64,000 nt of DNA from Glycine soja (taxonomy: Eukaryota > Streptophyta > Magnoliopsida > Fabales > Fabaceae), in the NCBI RefSeq assembly GCF_004193775.1, contig NC_041016.1, positions 42,333,522 to 42,397,521 on the forward strand, written 5' to 3'. The notes below the pieces were generated by a model, which saw nothing but the letters and a program-made list of their open reading frames with translations, had not been told where the DNA came from and did not search any database. The first letter of the stretch is position 1, and each line of letters opens with the position of its first letter. Shown one piece after another: positions 21,387-32,174 of the stretch. The translations under genes and the position numbers were made by a program.

Positions 21387-21781
21387 TGATGACAATCTTG
21401 AAATCAAGAGAATACATACAAGTTTTGTTCTATCGTTCACTCATTTCTTTCTCCCCCTTTCCTTTTGAATTTATGCTTAATTTTAAAGTTTTGAAAATAT
21501 AATATCTTGATTTCTAAAATACCCGATTTCTCTTCGCCTTTGGCAACATCAAAAAGGCCAAAGTGCGTAAAATAAAACATACATGAATAATTCGAATACA
21601 TACAACACAATACCAAATGTAAGTACATACCACTAGACATATATATCATAAAAAATATTTAAGTTTAACACACATGACCTATTTTTCAGAGAATAAATAA
21701 CATAATGTCATAAATCATTCACAAAAAATAATAAAAGCATGTGTATTAAACAAGTCATAAGTCATCATAACATAAAACAAA
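21387..21781 (-). other. 3' untranslated part of copia B
   Basis: About 400 bp between the pol stop and the polypurine tract, AT-rich, with no gene. No envelope-like ORF is present here, in contrast to element D. Confidence 0.6.
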
Positions 21782-24700
21782 TCATTTGTCTAAGTCACTG
21801 GCATCTAGAAGTCCTAATTCTCTTCTAATGGTGTAGAAGGAATCTTTGGGTAGTGGTTTTGTGAAGATATTTGCGAGTTGATTTTTGGTATCTACAAATT
21901 CTAGAACACAATCACCTTTTAGGACATGATCTCTAAGGAAATGATGCCTAATTTCTATGTGCTTAGTTCTAGAGTGGAGAACTGGGTTCTTAGATATATT
22001 TATGGCGCTTGTGTTGTCACATTTTAAGGGGATATGGTCTAATACAATCCCATAATCAGATAGTTGTTGTTTCATCCATAGAATCTGTGCACAACAACTA
22101 CCAGTAGAGATGTATTCTACTTCGGCTGTGGATAATGCTAAACTATTTTGCTTCTTGTTGTGCCAAGAGACAAGAGCAGATCCTATGAATTGACATGTGC
22201 CACTAGTACTCTTCCTATCTGTTTTGGATCCAACAAAATCTGAATCTGAGTATCCTACTAAATTGCATAAAGAATTTTTTGGGTACCATAATCCTAAGTT
22301 AATTGTTCCTAAGAGATATCTTATGATCCTTTTTACTGCAGTTAAATGTGAAAACTTTGGATTTGATTGAAATCTTGCACACATGCACACACCAAACATA
22401 ATATCTAGCCTACTTGCAGATAAGTAAAGTAGAGATCCAATCGTACCTCTATATTGCTTTTCATCAACAGGTTGACTGGACTCATCTTTGTCAAGGTAGC
22501 AACTAGTGCTCATAAGAGTAGCCAAATGTTTTGAGTTCTCCATTCCGAATCTCTTGATGATTTCTTTACAGTATTTTGCTTGGTTGACAAAGATCCCATC
22601 ATTTGTTTGTTTGATTTGTAATCCAAGAAAGTAATTTAATTCACCCATCATGGACATCTCAAACTCACTTTGCATGTCAATAGAAAACTCCTTACATAAA
22701 GATTCATTAGTAGATCCAAAGATTATATCATCAACATAAATTTGTACCAATTAGATATCATTATCCTTCTTTTTAATGAATAAGGTGGTATCTACCTTTC
22801 CTTGAATGAAATTCTTTTCTAATATGAATTTACTTAATCTTTCATACCAAGCCCTAGGTGCCTGTTTCAACCCATAAAGTGCTTTCTTTAACCTATAAAC
22901 ATGATCTAATTTTTGTGAGTCTTCAAACCCGGGAGGTTGTTCTACATATACTTCCTCTTGGATTAGACCATTTAGGAAGGTACTCTTGACATCCATTTGA
23001 TATATTTTAAAGTTCATAATAGATGCATAAGCTAAAAGCATCCTAATGGCTTCTAATCTAGCTACAGGTGCAAATGTTTCTTCATAGTCTATACCTTCTT
23101 CTTGGTTGTACCCTTTTGCAACTATTCAAACTTCATTTCTAATTACTATACCATTTTCATCTAGTTTATTTCTAAATACCCACTTAGTTCCTATAATGAG
23201 GTAGTTATCTGGTTTCTCAACTAGTTCCCAAACATTATTTCTCTCAAATTGAATTAACTCTTCTTGCATAGCAACTATCCATTGATCATCTATTATGGCT
23301 TCTTTAAAGATTTTAGATTCTATCATAGAAACAAATGCCATGTTATTGCATAAATCTTTGAGAGAGTGTCTAGTTGTTACCTCTTTTGAGATATCTCCGA
23401 TGATGTTGTCATGAGGATGATTTCTTGAAGTTTCCCATTCTTTGGGAAGATCATCATTTTCATGGGCTATGTCATCTTGAACATCCTTGTTTTCTTCATT
23501 TCTCTTCCTTTTCAGATTCCTTTCTTGATTGAGCATATCTTCCAAAGAATCTGCAATATCATCAAGAAACTCCTTTCTCGGAGAAGTAATATTAGTTTCA
23601 TCAAAAGAAACATGTATTGATTCCTCAATTGTCATGGTTCTTTTGTTGTATATCCTAAAGGCTTTGCTATGTAGGGAATAACCAAGGAAGATGCCCTCAT
23701 CTACCTTAGCATCAAATTTACCTAGGCTTTCTTTACCATTGTTTAGGACAAAACATTTACATCCAAAAACATGTAAATGAGCAATGTTTGGTTTCTATTG
23801 TTAAATAGTTCATATAGGGTTTTTTTAAGAATGGGTCTTATTAAGGCTCTATTCATAATATAACATGCGGTGTTGACTGCTTCTGCCCAAAAATATTTTG
23901 GAAGTGGCGTGCCATTTAAAAGGGTTCTAGCGATTTCTTCTAAAGATCTATTTTTCCTTTCTACTACACCATTTTGTTGGGGTGTCCTAGGTGCAGAAAA
24001 GTTGTGTTCTATGCCATGTTCATCACAAAACATTTCAAAATCATTGTTTTCAAATTCACCTCCATGATCATTTCTAATGGAGATAATTTTGAGATTTTTC
24101 TTGTTTTGGATGACTTTGGAAAGTCTTCTAAATGCATGAAATGCATCATTTTTGTGAGTAAGAAATAAAGTCCAAGTATACCTAGAATAGTCATCGACAA
24201 TTACTAAGGCATAGTAACTACCACCAAAACTCATGACCCTATAGGGTCCAAACAAATCCATATGTAATAATTGTAATGGTTGAGTGGTAGAGACAATATT
24301 TTTAGATTTAAAAGATATTTTTGTTCGTTTACCTTTTAGGCATGCATCACATAACTTATCTTTTTCAAACTTTAATTTTGGTAAACCAACAACTAGGTCT
24401 TTTGAAATTAATCTATTTAAATGATCCATGTTAATGTGAGCAATTCTCTTATGCCATAACCAAGGATCACTATCTTTGCTTAGAAAGCATTTATCATTTT
24501 TAGATTTTTGTTTCAAATCAATCATGTAAACATTATTTTCTCTTAAACCTATATGCTCAATATCCTTGTCTTGCTCATGCTTGATAACACATTTTTCAGA
24601 ATCAAAAGATACTTTATATCCTTTATCACATAATTGACTAACACTTAATAGACTATGCTTTAAATCTTCTACAAGTAACACATTTTCAATGGGAGTAGAG

Positions 24701-24996
24701 GAACTCGTACTTATTTTTCCGACTCCAATGATTTTGCCTTTGTTGTTGTCGTTGTATGTAGCATGTCCACTTTTCTTGGGGGAAATGGTTGTAAATTTGG
24801 ATACATCTTCTGTCATATGCTTGGAGCATCCACTGTCGATGTACCACTTTTTCCTAACAGATTCTTCCTCGTTGGTCTCATGAGATTTTGTCATGAAACA
24901 TAAGTTGGCTTAATCTTCATCATGATCTTGAAATGATTTCAGATTTGACCTATACCTGAAATTTCTTTTGACAAACAGAGAATTTAAAGAGGCCAT
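21782..24996 (-). pseudogene. copia polyprotein: gag stub, protease, integrase, RT, RNase H
   Basis: From the ATG at 24996 (MASLNSLFVKR) the frame runs through a gag stub, with a stop near 24910, into KWYIDSGCSKHM (protease DSG), WLWHKRIAHINMDHLNRL with LCDAC (integrase zinc site), HMDLFGPYRVMSFGG, DDYSRYTW, RNDHGGEFE and PQQNGVVERKNRSLEE (integrase core). A frameshift follows near 23800. RT includes [26 protein letters not shown] and the intact IYVDDIIFGST; RNase H includes SDSDFVGSKTDRKST, ALSTAEVEYI and CDNTSAINISKNP, ending at ELGLLDASDLDK. Additional stops are at 23123 and 22751. The gag capsid and zinc knuckle are deleted, joining the gag N-terminus in frame to the protease linker. Confidence 0.92.
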
Positions 24997-25031
24997 TTAT
25001 CTTGAAGTTGTGAACCTTTTCTCAAGAAACC

Positions 25032-25044
25032 TGCTCTGATACCA
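25032..25044 (-). other. primer binding site of copia B (initiator Met tRNA type)
   Basis: On minus TGGTATCAGAGCA lies two bases after the 5' LTR end, complementary to the 3' end of plant initiator methionine tRNA, as is standard for copia elements. Confidence 0.9.
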
Positions 25045-25046
25045 CT

Positions 25047-26687
25047 TGTTGGATCAAGTGGCCTCGAAATAATTAAGAAGGGGGGGGGGTTGAATTAATT
25101 ATCAATGTGTCTTGATTGATTAAAAATTTATCCTTCTTAATGTTACTAGATTCAACTAGGCTTTTATTACTAAGTTAAGAAAGTAAAGAACAGAAACAGA
25201 AACATAACCAAAAGCAAAAGCGGCAATTAAAACTACATAGCGGAAATTAAAGAGTGTGGGGAAGAAGAAGACAAACACAAGATTTATACTAGTTCGGCAA
25301 CAACCCGTGCCTACATCCAGTCCCTAAGAAACCAACGGTTCTTGAGATTTCTTTCAACCTAGTAAAATCCTTTACAAGCCAAAGATCCACAAGGGATGTA
25401 CCCTCCCTTGTTCTCTTTGAACAACCAAGTGGATGTACCCTCCACTTGAACTGATCCACAAGAGATGTACCCTTTTTGTTCTCAGTATAACAACCAAAGT
25501 AGATGTACCCTCTACTTGTGCCACAAAGGATGTACCCTCCAATATGTTAGGACAAAGAATTCTTAGGCAGTTAGTCCCTTGAATCTTTGTATGGGGAAAC
25601 AAAAGATATTTTAGGCGGTTAGTCCTTCGAAATCTTTTGTTTAAGGGGAAGGGAAGAATCAAAAGAATTCTCAGGCGGTTAGTCCTTTGAATTCTCTTGG
25701 AAGAGGGAGAAGGGAGACACAAAAAAACTCAGGCGGTTAGTCCTTCGATTCTTTTGGCAAGAGGGAGAAGTGAATGAAGAAAAAGAATAGCACAAGTTTT
25801 TGGTCAATGAACTTTTCTTGAAAGAGAAAGTATTGAACAAAAACATCTAGAAAGATGAAAAGAAATGAATGAAAGTTCTGTAAAAGAAAACATTATTGAA
25901 ATTCATGCCATGGTCACATATTTGTAATCATTTGATGACTCAAGTTAAAGTTTGTGACTCTTGGAAATTTCTTTAAAACTAGCCACCTTTTAAAAATTGT
26001 GACTCTTTTGATAACTAGTCACTTAAAAGGTTGTGACTTTTGAAAAAATCTTCAGAAACAAGTCACTTTAAGAATTGTGACTTTTGGAAATTTATTTTTC
26101 GAAATCAGTTATTGGTAATCGATTACCATCAAGGTGTAATCGATTACACATCAGCAGATATGACTCTTCATGTTTAAATTTGAAAATTAAAATGTTTAGA
26201 CACTCTGGTAATCGATTACGAGTATTGTGTAATCGATTACACAAGTTTAAAATGATTTGAAAATGTTTTTATCACTAGTTGTGACTCTTGAAATTTGAAA
26301 TCTAACATTTTAAAACATTGGTAATCGATTACATGATTATGGTAATCGATTACCGCTTTGTAAATCTATTTTGAAAACAATGTTGGCTACTGGTAATCGA
26401 TTACCAGAGAGTAAAACTCTTTGGTAAAAGATTTTGTGAAAAAATTCTTGTGCTACTCAATGTTTTGAAAAACTTTTATTAGTACTTATCTTGATTGAGT
26501 CTTCTCTTGATTCTTGAATCTTGATCTTGATTGTTCTTGAATCTTGATTCTTGAAACTTTATTGTTCTTGAATCTTGAATCTTGAAACTTGATTGTTGAA
26601 GCTTTCTGACTCCTGATTCTTTGGAACTTGCTTAACTCTTGATTCTTTGGCATCATCAAAATAATCTTGGAAGGCATTGCTTCCACA
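25047..26687 (-). mobile_element. 5' LTR of copia B (1641 bp)
   Basis: This has the same termini as the 3' LTR but is full length. It retains the GGGTACA hairpin series (25385-25550; on + the loops read TGTACCC) and the GGACTAAC-loop series (25560-25770). Palindrome pairs start at 26118/26139, 26211/26232 and 26324/26345, with one single palindrome near 26393-26406. Confidence 0.92.
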
Positions 26688-26692
26688 GATGT

Positions 26693-26722
26693 AGGGTTAG
26701 TGATGGATCATTTACTAAGTTC
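26693..26722 (+). pseudogene. LINE fragment between copia B and the hAT element
   Basis: Together with the base pairs before the B insertion, the frame reads RRVSDGSFTKF. This matches the conserved 'VGDG..T.FW' region after LINE RT and shows that B split the LINE. It ends where the hAT terminus begins. Confidence 0.65.
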
Positions 26723-26771
26723 TAGGGGTGTACATGAGTTAGGTTGGATCGAGTTTAGGGAAACTCATCAC

Positions 26772-28388
26772 TGTTGGATCGAGTGGCCTCAGAATAATTA
26801 AGAAGGGGGGTTGAATTAATTATTCCTAAACCTTTACTAATTAAAAAATTACTCTTTTAAGGCTTTTACTTTTGTTGTTAAGAGAATATGGAGCAGAAGA
26901 GAAACTTAACAGAAAGTAAAAGCGGAAATTAAATGCACAGCGGAAAGTAAAAGAGTAGGGAAGAAGGAAACAAACACACAAGAGTTTTTATACTGGTTCG
27001 GCAACAACCCGTGCCTACATCCAGTCCCCAAGCGATTTGCGGTCCTTGAGATTTCTTTCAACCTTGTAAAAATCCTTTTACAAGCAAAGATCCACAAGGG
27101 ATGTACCCTCCCTTGTTCTCTTTGAACCTAGTGGATGTACCCTCCACTAGAGCTGATCCACAAGAGATGTACCCTCTCTTGTTCTTAGTCAAACCCAAGT
27201 AGATGTACCCTCTACTTGTACCACAAAGGATGTACCCTCCAATGTGTTGAGACAAAGATCTCAGGCTGTTAAACCTTTGATACTTTGTGAATGGGGATAC
27301 AAAATAATTCTCAGGCGGTTAGTCCTTTGAACACTTTTGTATTAGGGAATGGGAAGAATCAAAAGAATTCTCAGACTGTGTCGTTTTGAATTCTTTGACA
27401 AGGGAGAAGGGAGACACAAAAGAATTCAGGCGGTTAGTCCTTCGTTCTTTTAGAAAAGGGAGAAGAGAGACACAAAAAGAATTCAGGCGGTTAGTCCTTG
27501 GCGAATTCTTTTTGGCAAAGGGAGAAGAGAATGAAAAGATGAATAGCACAAGTTTTCAAGGTTTAGAAAACCAGAAAACTTCAGAAAGCTTTTGGTACAA
27601 AGAAGAAGAAGAAGTTCAAAGAGATTCAAGGCTTGTAAAGGATTGTATGAATAAGTGTTCAAGATTCTTGAAATGCAAAACAAAGCCTTGCTTTTATAGA
27701 CTCTTCGTGTCTGGTCAAGAAGACCATTTAGAAGAGTTATAACTTTTAGAAAAACTTAAAACCAATTTGAAAAAGTCAAAACCTTTTTGAAGAGTTACAT
27801 CTTTTGATTTATTCAGAAACAGTCACTGGTAATCGATTACCAAATAAGTGTAATCGATTACACAAGGCTTTTAAGTGAAAGGATGTGACTCTTCACATTT
27901 GAATTTGAATTTCAACGTTCAAGGGCACTGGTAATCGATTACCAAAACATTGTAATCGATTACAGCCTTTTGAAAATAATTGGAACGTCGTAAATTCAGT
28001 TTGAAAACTTTTTCAAACTCATTTTGCTACTGGTAATCGATTACCAGAGAGTAAAAACTCTTTGGTAAAAGGTTTTGTCAAAAACTTATGTGCTATTCAA
28101 AGTTTTGAAAAAACTTTTTAATACTTATCTTGATTGAGTCTTCTCTTCATTCTTGAATCTTGAGCCTTGAATCTTGATCTTGATTCTTGAGATCTTGAAC
28201 CTTGAATCTTGATTCTTGTCTCTAGACTTTCTTCTTGAGTCTTGAATTCTTCTTGATTCTTATCTTGAACTCTTGAATTGTTCTTGATTGATCTTTGAGC
28301 TTTTTGTCATCATCTTTTGTTATCATCATTGTTATCATCAAAACACCTTTGAATCACCTTTGATTCACCATGAAGATTTGCTTCTACA
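26772..28388 (-). mobile_element. solo LTR of the Sirevirus-like copia family (1617 bp)
   Basis: On + it runs from TGTTGGATCGAGTGGCC to GATTTGCTTCTACA, flanked by a perfect duplication ATCAC (26767-26771 and 28389-28393) inside the hAT element. It is the same family as 17698-19319 on the opposite strand. It keeps the five TGTACCC-loop hairpins (27090-27240) and the second hairpin series (27245-27530). Palindrome pairs start at 27832/27853 and 27934/27955. The hairpin at 27128-27150 has stem CTAGTGGA/TCCACTAG, where the sister LTR has CAAGTGGA/TCCACTTG: a compensated change. Confidence 0.93.
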
Positions 28389-28458
28389 ATCACCTAGCCC
28401 AATTAAAAATTCTCGAGTTGGGATAGATCGGGTTCTAGCGATTTTGTTGTCAAATCTA

Positions 28459-28501
28459 ACCCAACCCAACTCGTTCATAAACAAGTTGAGTTGGGTTGGG
28501 T
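28459..28501. repeat. subterminal inverted repeat of the hAT element
   Basis: Perfect 13-bp arms ACCCAACCCAACT (28459-28471) and AGTTGGGTTGGGT (28489-28501) with a 17-base spacer, near the transposon end, where hAT elements usually carry transposase-binding repeats. Confidence 0.75.
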
Positions 28502-29031
28502 CAATCTGGTCATAATTTTAAAATTAAAAATTTCATAACATATTTTTTGCATAAAGAAATTTATCATCAAAATTCAAACCACCACTGCATAAAACAAAAT
28601 ACAAATTTGTTCATTTTGTTGTCTAACTGCAATTAAAACACCAACTCAAATTGAAAAGAACAAAGTGTTAAGCGTTGATATAAAATAAAGTTGTTGTCTA
28701 ATAGTGTCTTGCAGGCTTGCACCCATAAAGCAAACACTTGAACAAAATAAATTTGATAAATGATAATGATATCAGTCCAAAAGTCTAAAACTAAAAACAA
28801 CAGTGTAGTTTGTTGATCAACCATAAGATCAAAATCAATTACTGTATTAGTAATAAGTTGAAAATGTGCAAAAAAAATTAAATAACATTATAAACTAAGT
28901 TGAAAATATTATCATAAGAACTAGTGGTCTTAACTTCTACTAGCAATCCACTAGTAGTCCAACAATCATAGTATTTAAAGCAAAACCACACAATTTTAAA
29001 AATTTAATCAAAATCTCTTTAGAACAGGATA

Positions 29032-29319
29032 TTAATTCATATTGATATTATAAACAATTGAAAAAAAATCAAGATTTTTCATACCTGATTCACTATTTTT
29101 TGTTTCATCTAATTCAACTTGCAAATCATTGACATTTTGCTTATCAAATTTAAGCCAATTTTGGGCACAAATCAAAGCTTCAACCGTAGTGGGACACAAT
29201 GAGCTTTGGAATGGATCAAGTTCTTGAGCTCCTATGTTGAATATGAACTTAGATGACACAATAGACACATGAATGACTAATATATCTCTAGGCATATAAA
29301 AAGAACATGACATTTGGTT
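29032..29319 (-). pseudogene. hAT transposase, C-terminal dimerisation domain
   Basis: On minus the frame reads MPRDILVIHVSIVSSKFIF, then ELDPFQSSLCPTTVEALICA and QNWLK. This is the conserved hAT C-terminal block (ARDILAIPVSTVASESAFS-type), so the family call is strong. The residues corresponding to ASESAFS are changed to SSKFIF, which suggests decay. The upstream part is beyond the element D insertion. The ORF as it stands is fused to LTR-derived codons at its start. Confidence 0.85.
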
Positions 29320-29324
29320 GCTTT

Positions 29325-30514
29325 TGTAGATGCATACGCTATATGAAGCTTTTGATGATGCCAAAAAGATGAAAGTCATTCAACATTGATCCAAGACAAG
29401 ATCAAGAAATCAAGAGAAATGATTAACAATTAGTCCATTATATGTTAAAAGAATCCCTTAAAAGAGATTGCAAAGGTTTGCCTTAAGTTAATCTTTCAAA
29501 ACACCTTGCAAAGTTTTGAAGTTAAATTCTGTTTTGAAAAATATGTTTTTCTCTATGGTAATCGATTACCAGAGGCTGTAATCGATTGCCAGAAGCAAAA
29601 ATAGTTTTAAACAGTTTTAGAAAAGATTTAAATTTGAATTTTAAATGTGTAATTGATTACCAAGAGATTGTAATCGATTAACAGAGGAAAAACTGTTTTA
29701 AAACAACTTTTAAAAAGTTTTGAATTTAAATTTTAAATCTATAATCGATTACAACATTTGTGTAATCGATTACCAGTCACAAAATTTTGAAATTCAAATC
29801 TAAAGAGTCATAACTCCTCAAAATTAACTGTGTAATCGATTACCACATATTTGTAATCGATTACCAGTGAGGAAATTTTAAAAATAACTTTGAAAAGTCA
29901 CAACTCTTCACAAGTTTTTGAAAGGCCACCAAAGGCCTATAAATATGTGACTGGTGTTCGAAATTCTTCAGAGTTTTTCAGAATAATAATTGTCCTATCC
30001 TCTCAAAAGAAAACCTTTGACCAAACACTTGCAAAATCATTAAGGATTCTTATAAGATCTTCATCTTGTAACATTCTTCTCTATAAGAGAGAAACATTCT
30101 TCTTTATTTCAAAGAAAACAACTGTTATTCAAGAGATAGTGGGTCTCTTGATTTGTAAAAGATCTCTGAACACAAGGGAAAAGTATCCCTTTATGGTTCA
30201 GAAATTGTAAAAGGAATTTACAAGTTTGTGGAAATCTCAAGTGGGTTACTTGAGGACTAGACGTTGGCACATGGTGTGGCTGAACCAGTATAAAACTGAG
30301 TTTGCATTTCTTTCTTCCCTAAACTTCTTTAATTTATTGCATTTTAATTTTACTTTACTTATTTTAAAGAAGTATCGATTGAATTGTTCTTTACTTCATT
30401 TATATTAAGTCTGCATATTTCATTTCAAGAGAGAATTAAAATTTGTTAGGGGAAAATTTTTAAACTTAATTCATCCCTCCCCCCTCTTAAGTTATTAAGG
30501 CCACGTATTTAACA
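29325..30514 (+). mobile_element. 5' LTR of element D (1190 bp)
   Basis: It starts TGTAGATGCATACGC and ends CCACGTATTTAACA. Palindrome pairs start at 29561/29581 (20 bp), 29652/29673, 29744/29765 and 29835/29856. The TATA box is at 29938. It matches the 3' LTR well by eye, with scattered point changes and one short indel region near 29570. Confidence 0.93.
29938..29945 (+). promoter_or_regulatory. TATA box in the 5' LTR of element D
   Basis: TATAAATA followed by TGTGACTGG, downstream of the palindrome pairs. The same box is at 63392-63399 in the 3' LTR. Confidence 0.65.
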
Positions 30515-30516
30515 AG

Positions 30517-30529
30517 TGCTATCAGAGCT
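30517..30529 (+). other. primer binding site of element D, one mismatch
   Basis: TGCTATCAGAGCT lies two bases after the LTR. The usual initiator Met tRNA site is TGGTATCAGAGCT; the third base is changed to C. Confidence 0.85.
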
Positions 30530-30563
30530 TAACTCTTGTACAAGGTTTAGAAACTTCAACAAT

Positions 30564-32174
30564 ATGGTCTCATCAAACTTTTTATTTCCCGAAGGAAACT
30601 CTATAAATAGGCCTCCTATTTTCAATGGCGTGGGTTATCATTATTGGAAAACCCGCATGCAAATTTTTATAGAGGCTATAGATTTAAATATCTAGGAAGC
30701 CATAGAAATTAAACCTTACATCCCTACTATGGTAGTAGGAAATACAACCATAGAAAAACCTAGGGAACAATGGGATGAGGAGGAAAAGAAGTTAGTACGA
30801 GATAATTTAAAAGCCAAAAATATAATTACATATGCATTAGGAATGGATGAATACTTTAGGGTGTCAAATTGCAAGGGTGCAAAAGATATGTGGGATACCT
30901 TACAAGTAACCCATGAAAGAACAATAGATGTGAAAAGGTCTAGAATAAATACCTTAACTCATGAATATGAATTATTTAGAATGATTCCTAATGAAACTAT
31001 ACAGGACATGCAAAAGAGATTCACACACATAGTATATCATCATGCATCATTAGGAAAGATATTTCCCAATGAGGATCTTATTAATAAAGTTTTGAGATGT
31101 TTAAGCAGGGAATGACAACCAAAGGTAACGGCTATTACAAAATCAAGGGATCTTTCTAACATGCCTCTTACAACTTTGTTTGGAAAGTTACAAGAACATG
31201 AAATGGAACTAATGAGACTAAATCAGCATGAGGAGAATGATAAGAAAAAGAAAGGAATCGCACTTAAAGCCTCATCCTCAATTCAAGAAGGAAGTTATAA
31301 AGAAGATTTAAATGAAATAGACGAAGATGGTGATTTCAGTTTCTTTGTAAAGAGGTTCAACAAATTTCTAGGAAACAAAGGTAATCAAAGAAGATCAAAT
31401 TTCAAATCAAAGAAAAGAGTAGAAGATTCATCTTCTCTTCCAAAATGTTATGAATGCAATCAACCAGAACATCTGAAAGTTGATTGCCCAAGTTTCAAGA
31501 AAAGAATATATAGATCTGAAAAGAAAACTTTCAATGATAAGAAAGCAAAGAAGGCCTACATTACTTGGGAAGACAATGATATGGACTCATCTGAAGATTC
31601 AGAAAATAAAGTTTTAAACCTGAGTCTGATGGCCAAGAATTATGAAAGCGATGAAGAGGTAACATCTTCTGACAACAAGTTATCTATTTCATTTGATGAA
31701 TTACAAGATGGACTCACTGGTTTACATAAAGAATCAGTCAAACTAGCAAAACTAGTTTCATTTTCTAAGAAAACTATTTCAAACTTAAAAAAAGAAGTTT
31801 TAAAATTAAATGAAGAATTAGAAAATCTTAAAACTGAAGTCAAAACTTTAAGATCAACTGACACAAATCATTCTTCCACCACAAAAATAATACATGATAA
31901 TATATAAGCACCTAACTCTTGTAATTATTGTAACAAGTATATAGAAGAAATCAAGGATTTGAAAAATTCTCTTGCCAAATTTTCTGTTGGAAAAAATAAT
32001 TTAGATATTATATTAGGAAAGCAAAGATGTGTTTTTGATAAGGTTAGATTAGGATATAAACTTGATAAACAACAAAAATTTTAGAAAAGTTTCTTTGCAT
32101 CCACACAAAAGAATAGTTATCCTTTCTTAACTTTTTTTACTGTGGAAAGAAAGGACATGGTACATCTACATGCT
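30564..32174 (+). pseudogene. copia gag polyprotein of element D
   Basis: The frame from the ATG at 30564 (MVSSNFLFPEG) contains NGVGYHYWKTRMQIF and MDEYFRVSNCKGAKDMWDTL (Sirevirus capsid region), AKITAITK-like sequence, KVDCPSFKK with the zinc knuckle CYECNQPEHLKVDC near 31450, and a glutamate-rich coiled coil (31740-31860). Stops replace tryptophan codons near 30694 and at 31113; others are at 31905 and near 32083. A second zinc knuckle (YCGKKGHGTSTC) near 32136-32172 is cut by the insertion of element E, with target duplication ATGCT. Note that E sits exactly within this second knuckle. Confidence 0.9.

Larger units (their letters stand above)
20089..26687 (-). mobile_element. copia element B, Sirevirus-like, gag-deleted (6.6 kb)
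   Basis: Two LTRs (20089-21371 and 25047-26687) flank a minus-strand internal region with primer site, pol and polypurine tract. The target duplication is GACGT (20084-20088) and GATGT (26688-26692), differing by one CG-to-TG change. The element sits in a LINE: the LINE frame resumes at 26693. Gag is almost wholly deleted and pol has stops and a frameshift, so the element is non-autonomous. The 3' LTR lacks about 360-400 bp present in the 5' LTR. Confidence 0.93.
26723..29324 (-). mobile_element. hAT-type DNA transposon, 3' end (continues at 63965)
   Basis: It begins TAGGGGTGTACATGAG, a hAT-like terminus, immediately after LINE sequence. It contains solo LTR 26772-28388, then subterminal GGGTTGGGT-rich sequence (28389-28510), AT-rich non-coding sequence (28510-29030) and the C-terminal coding part of the transposase (29032-29319). 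Element D inserted at 29324 and the transposase frame continues at 63970-64000. The other end of the transposon is outside the window, so the terminal inverted repeat and 8-bp duplication could not be checked. A candidate duplication next to the end is CTAAGTTC. Confidence 0.75.
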
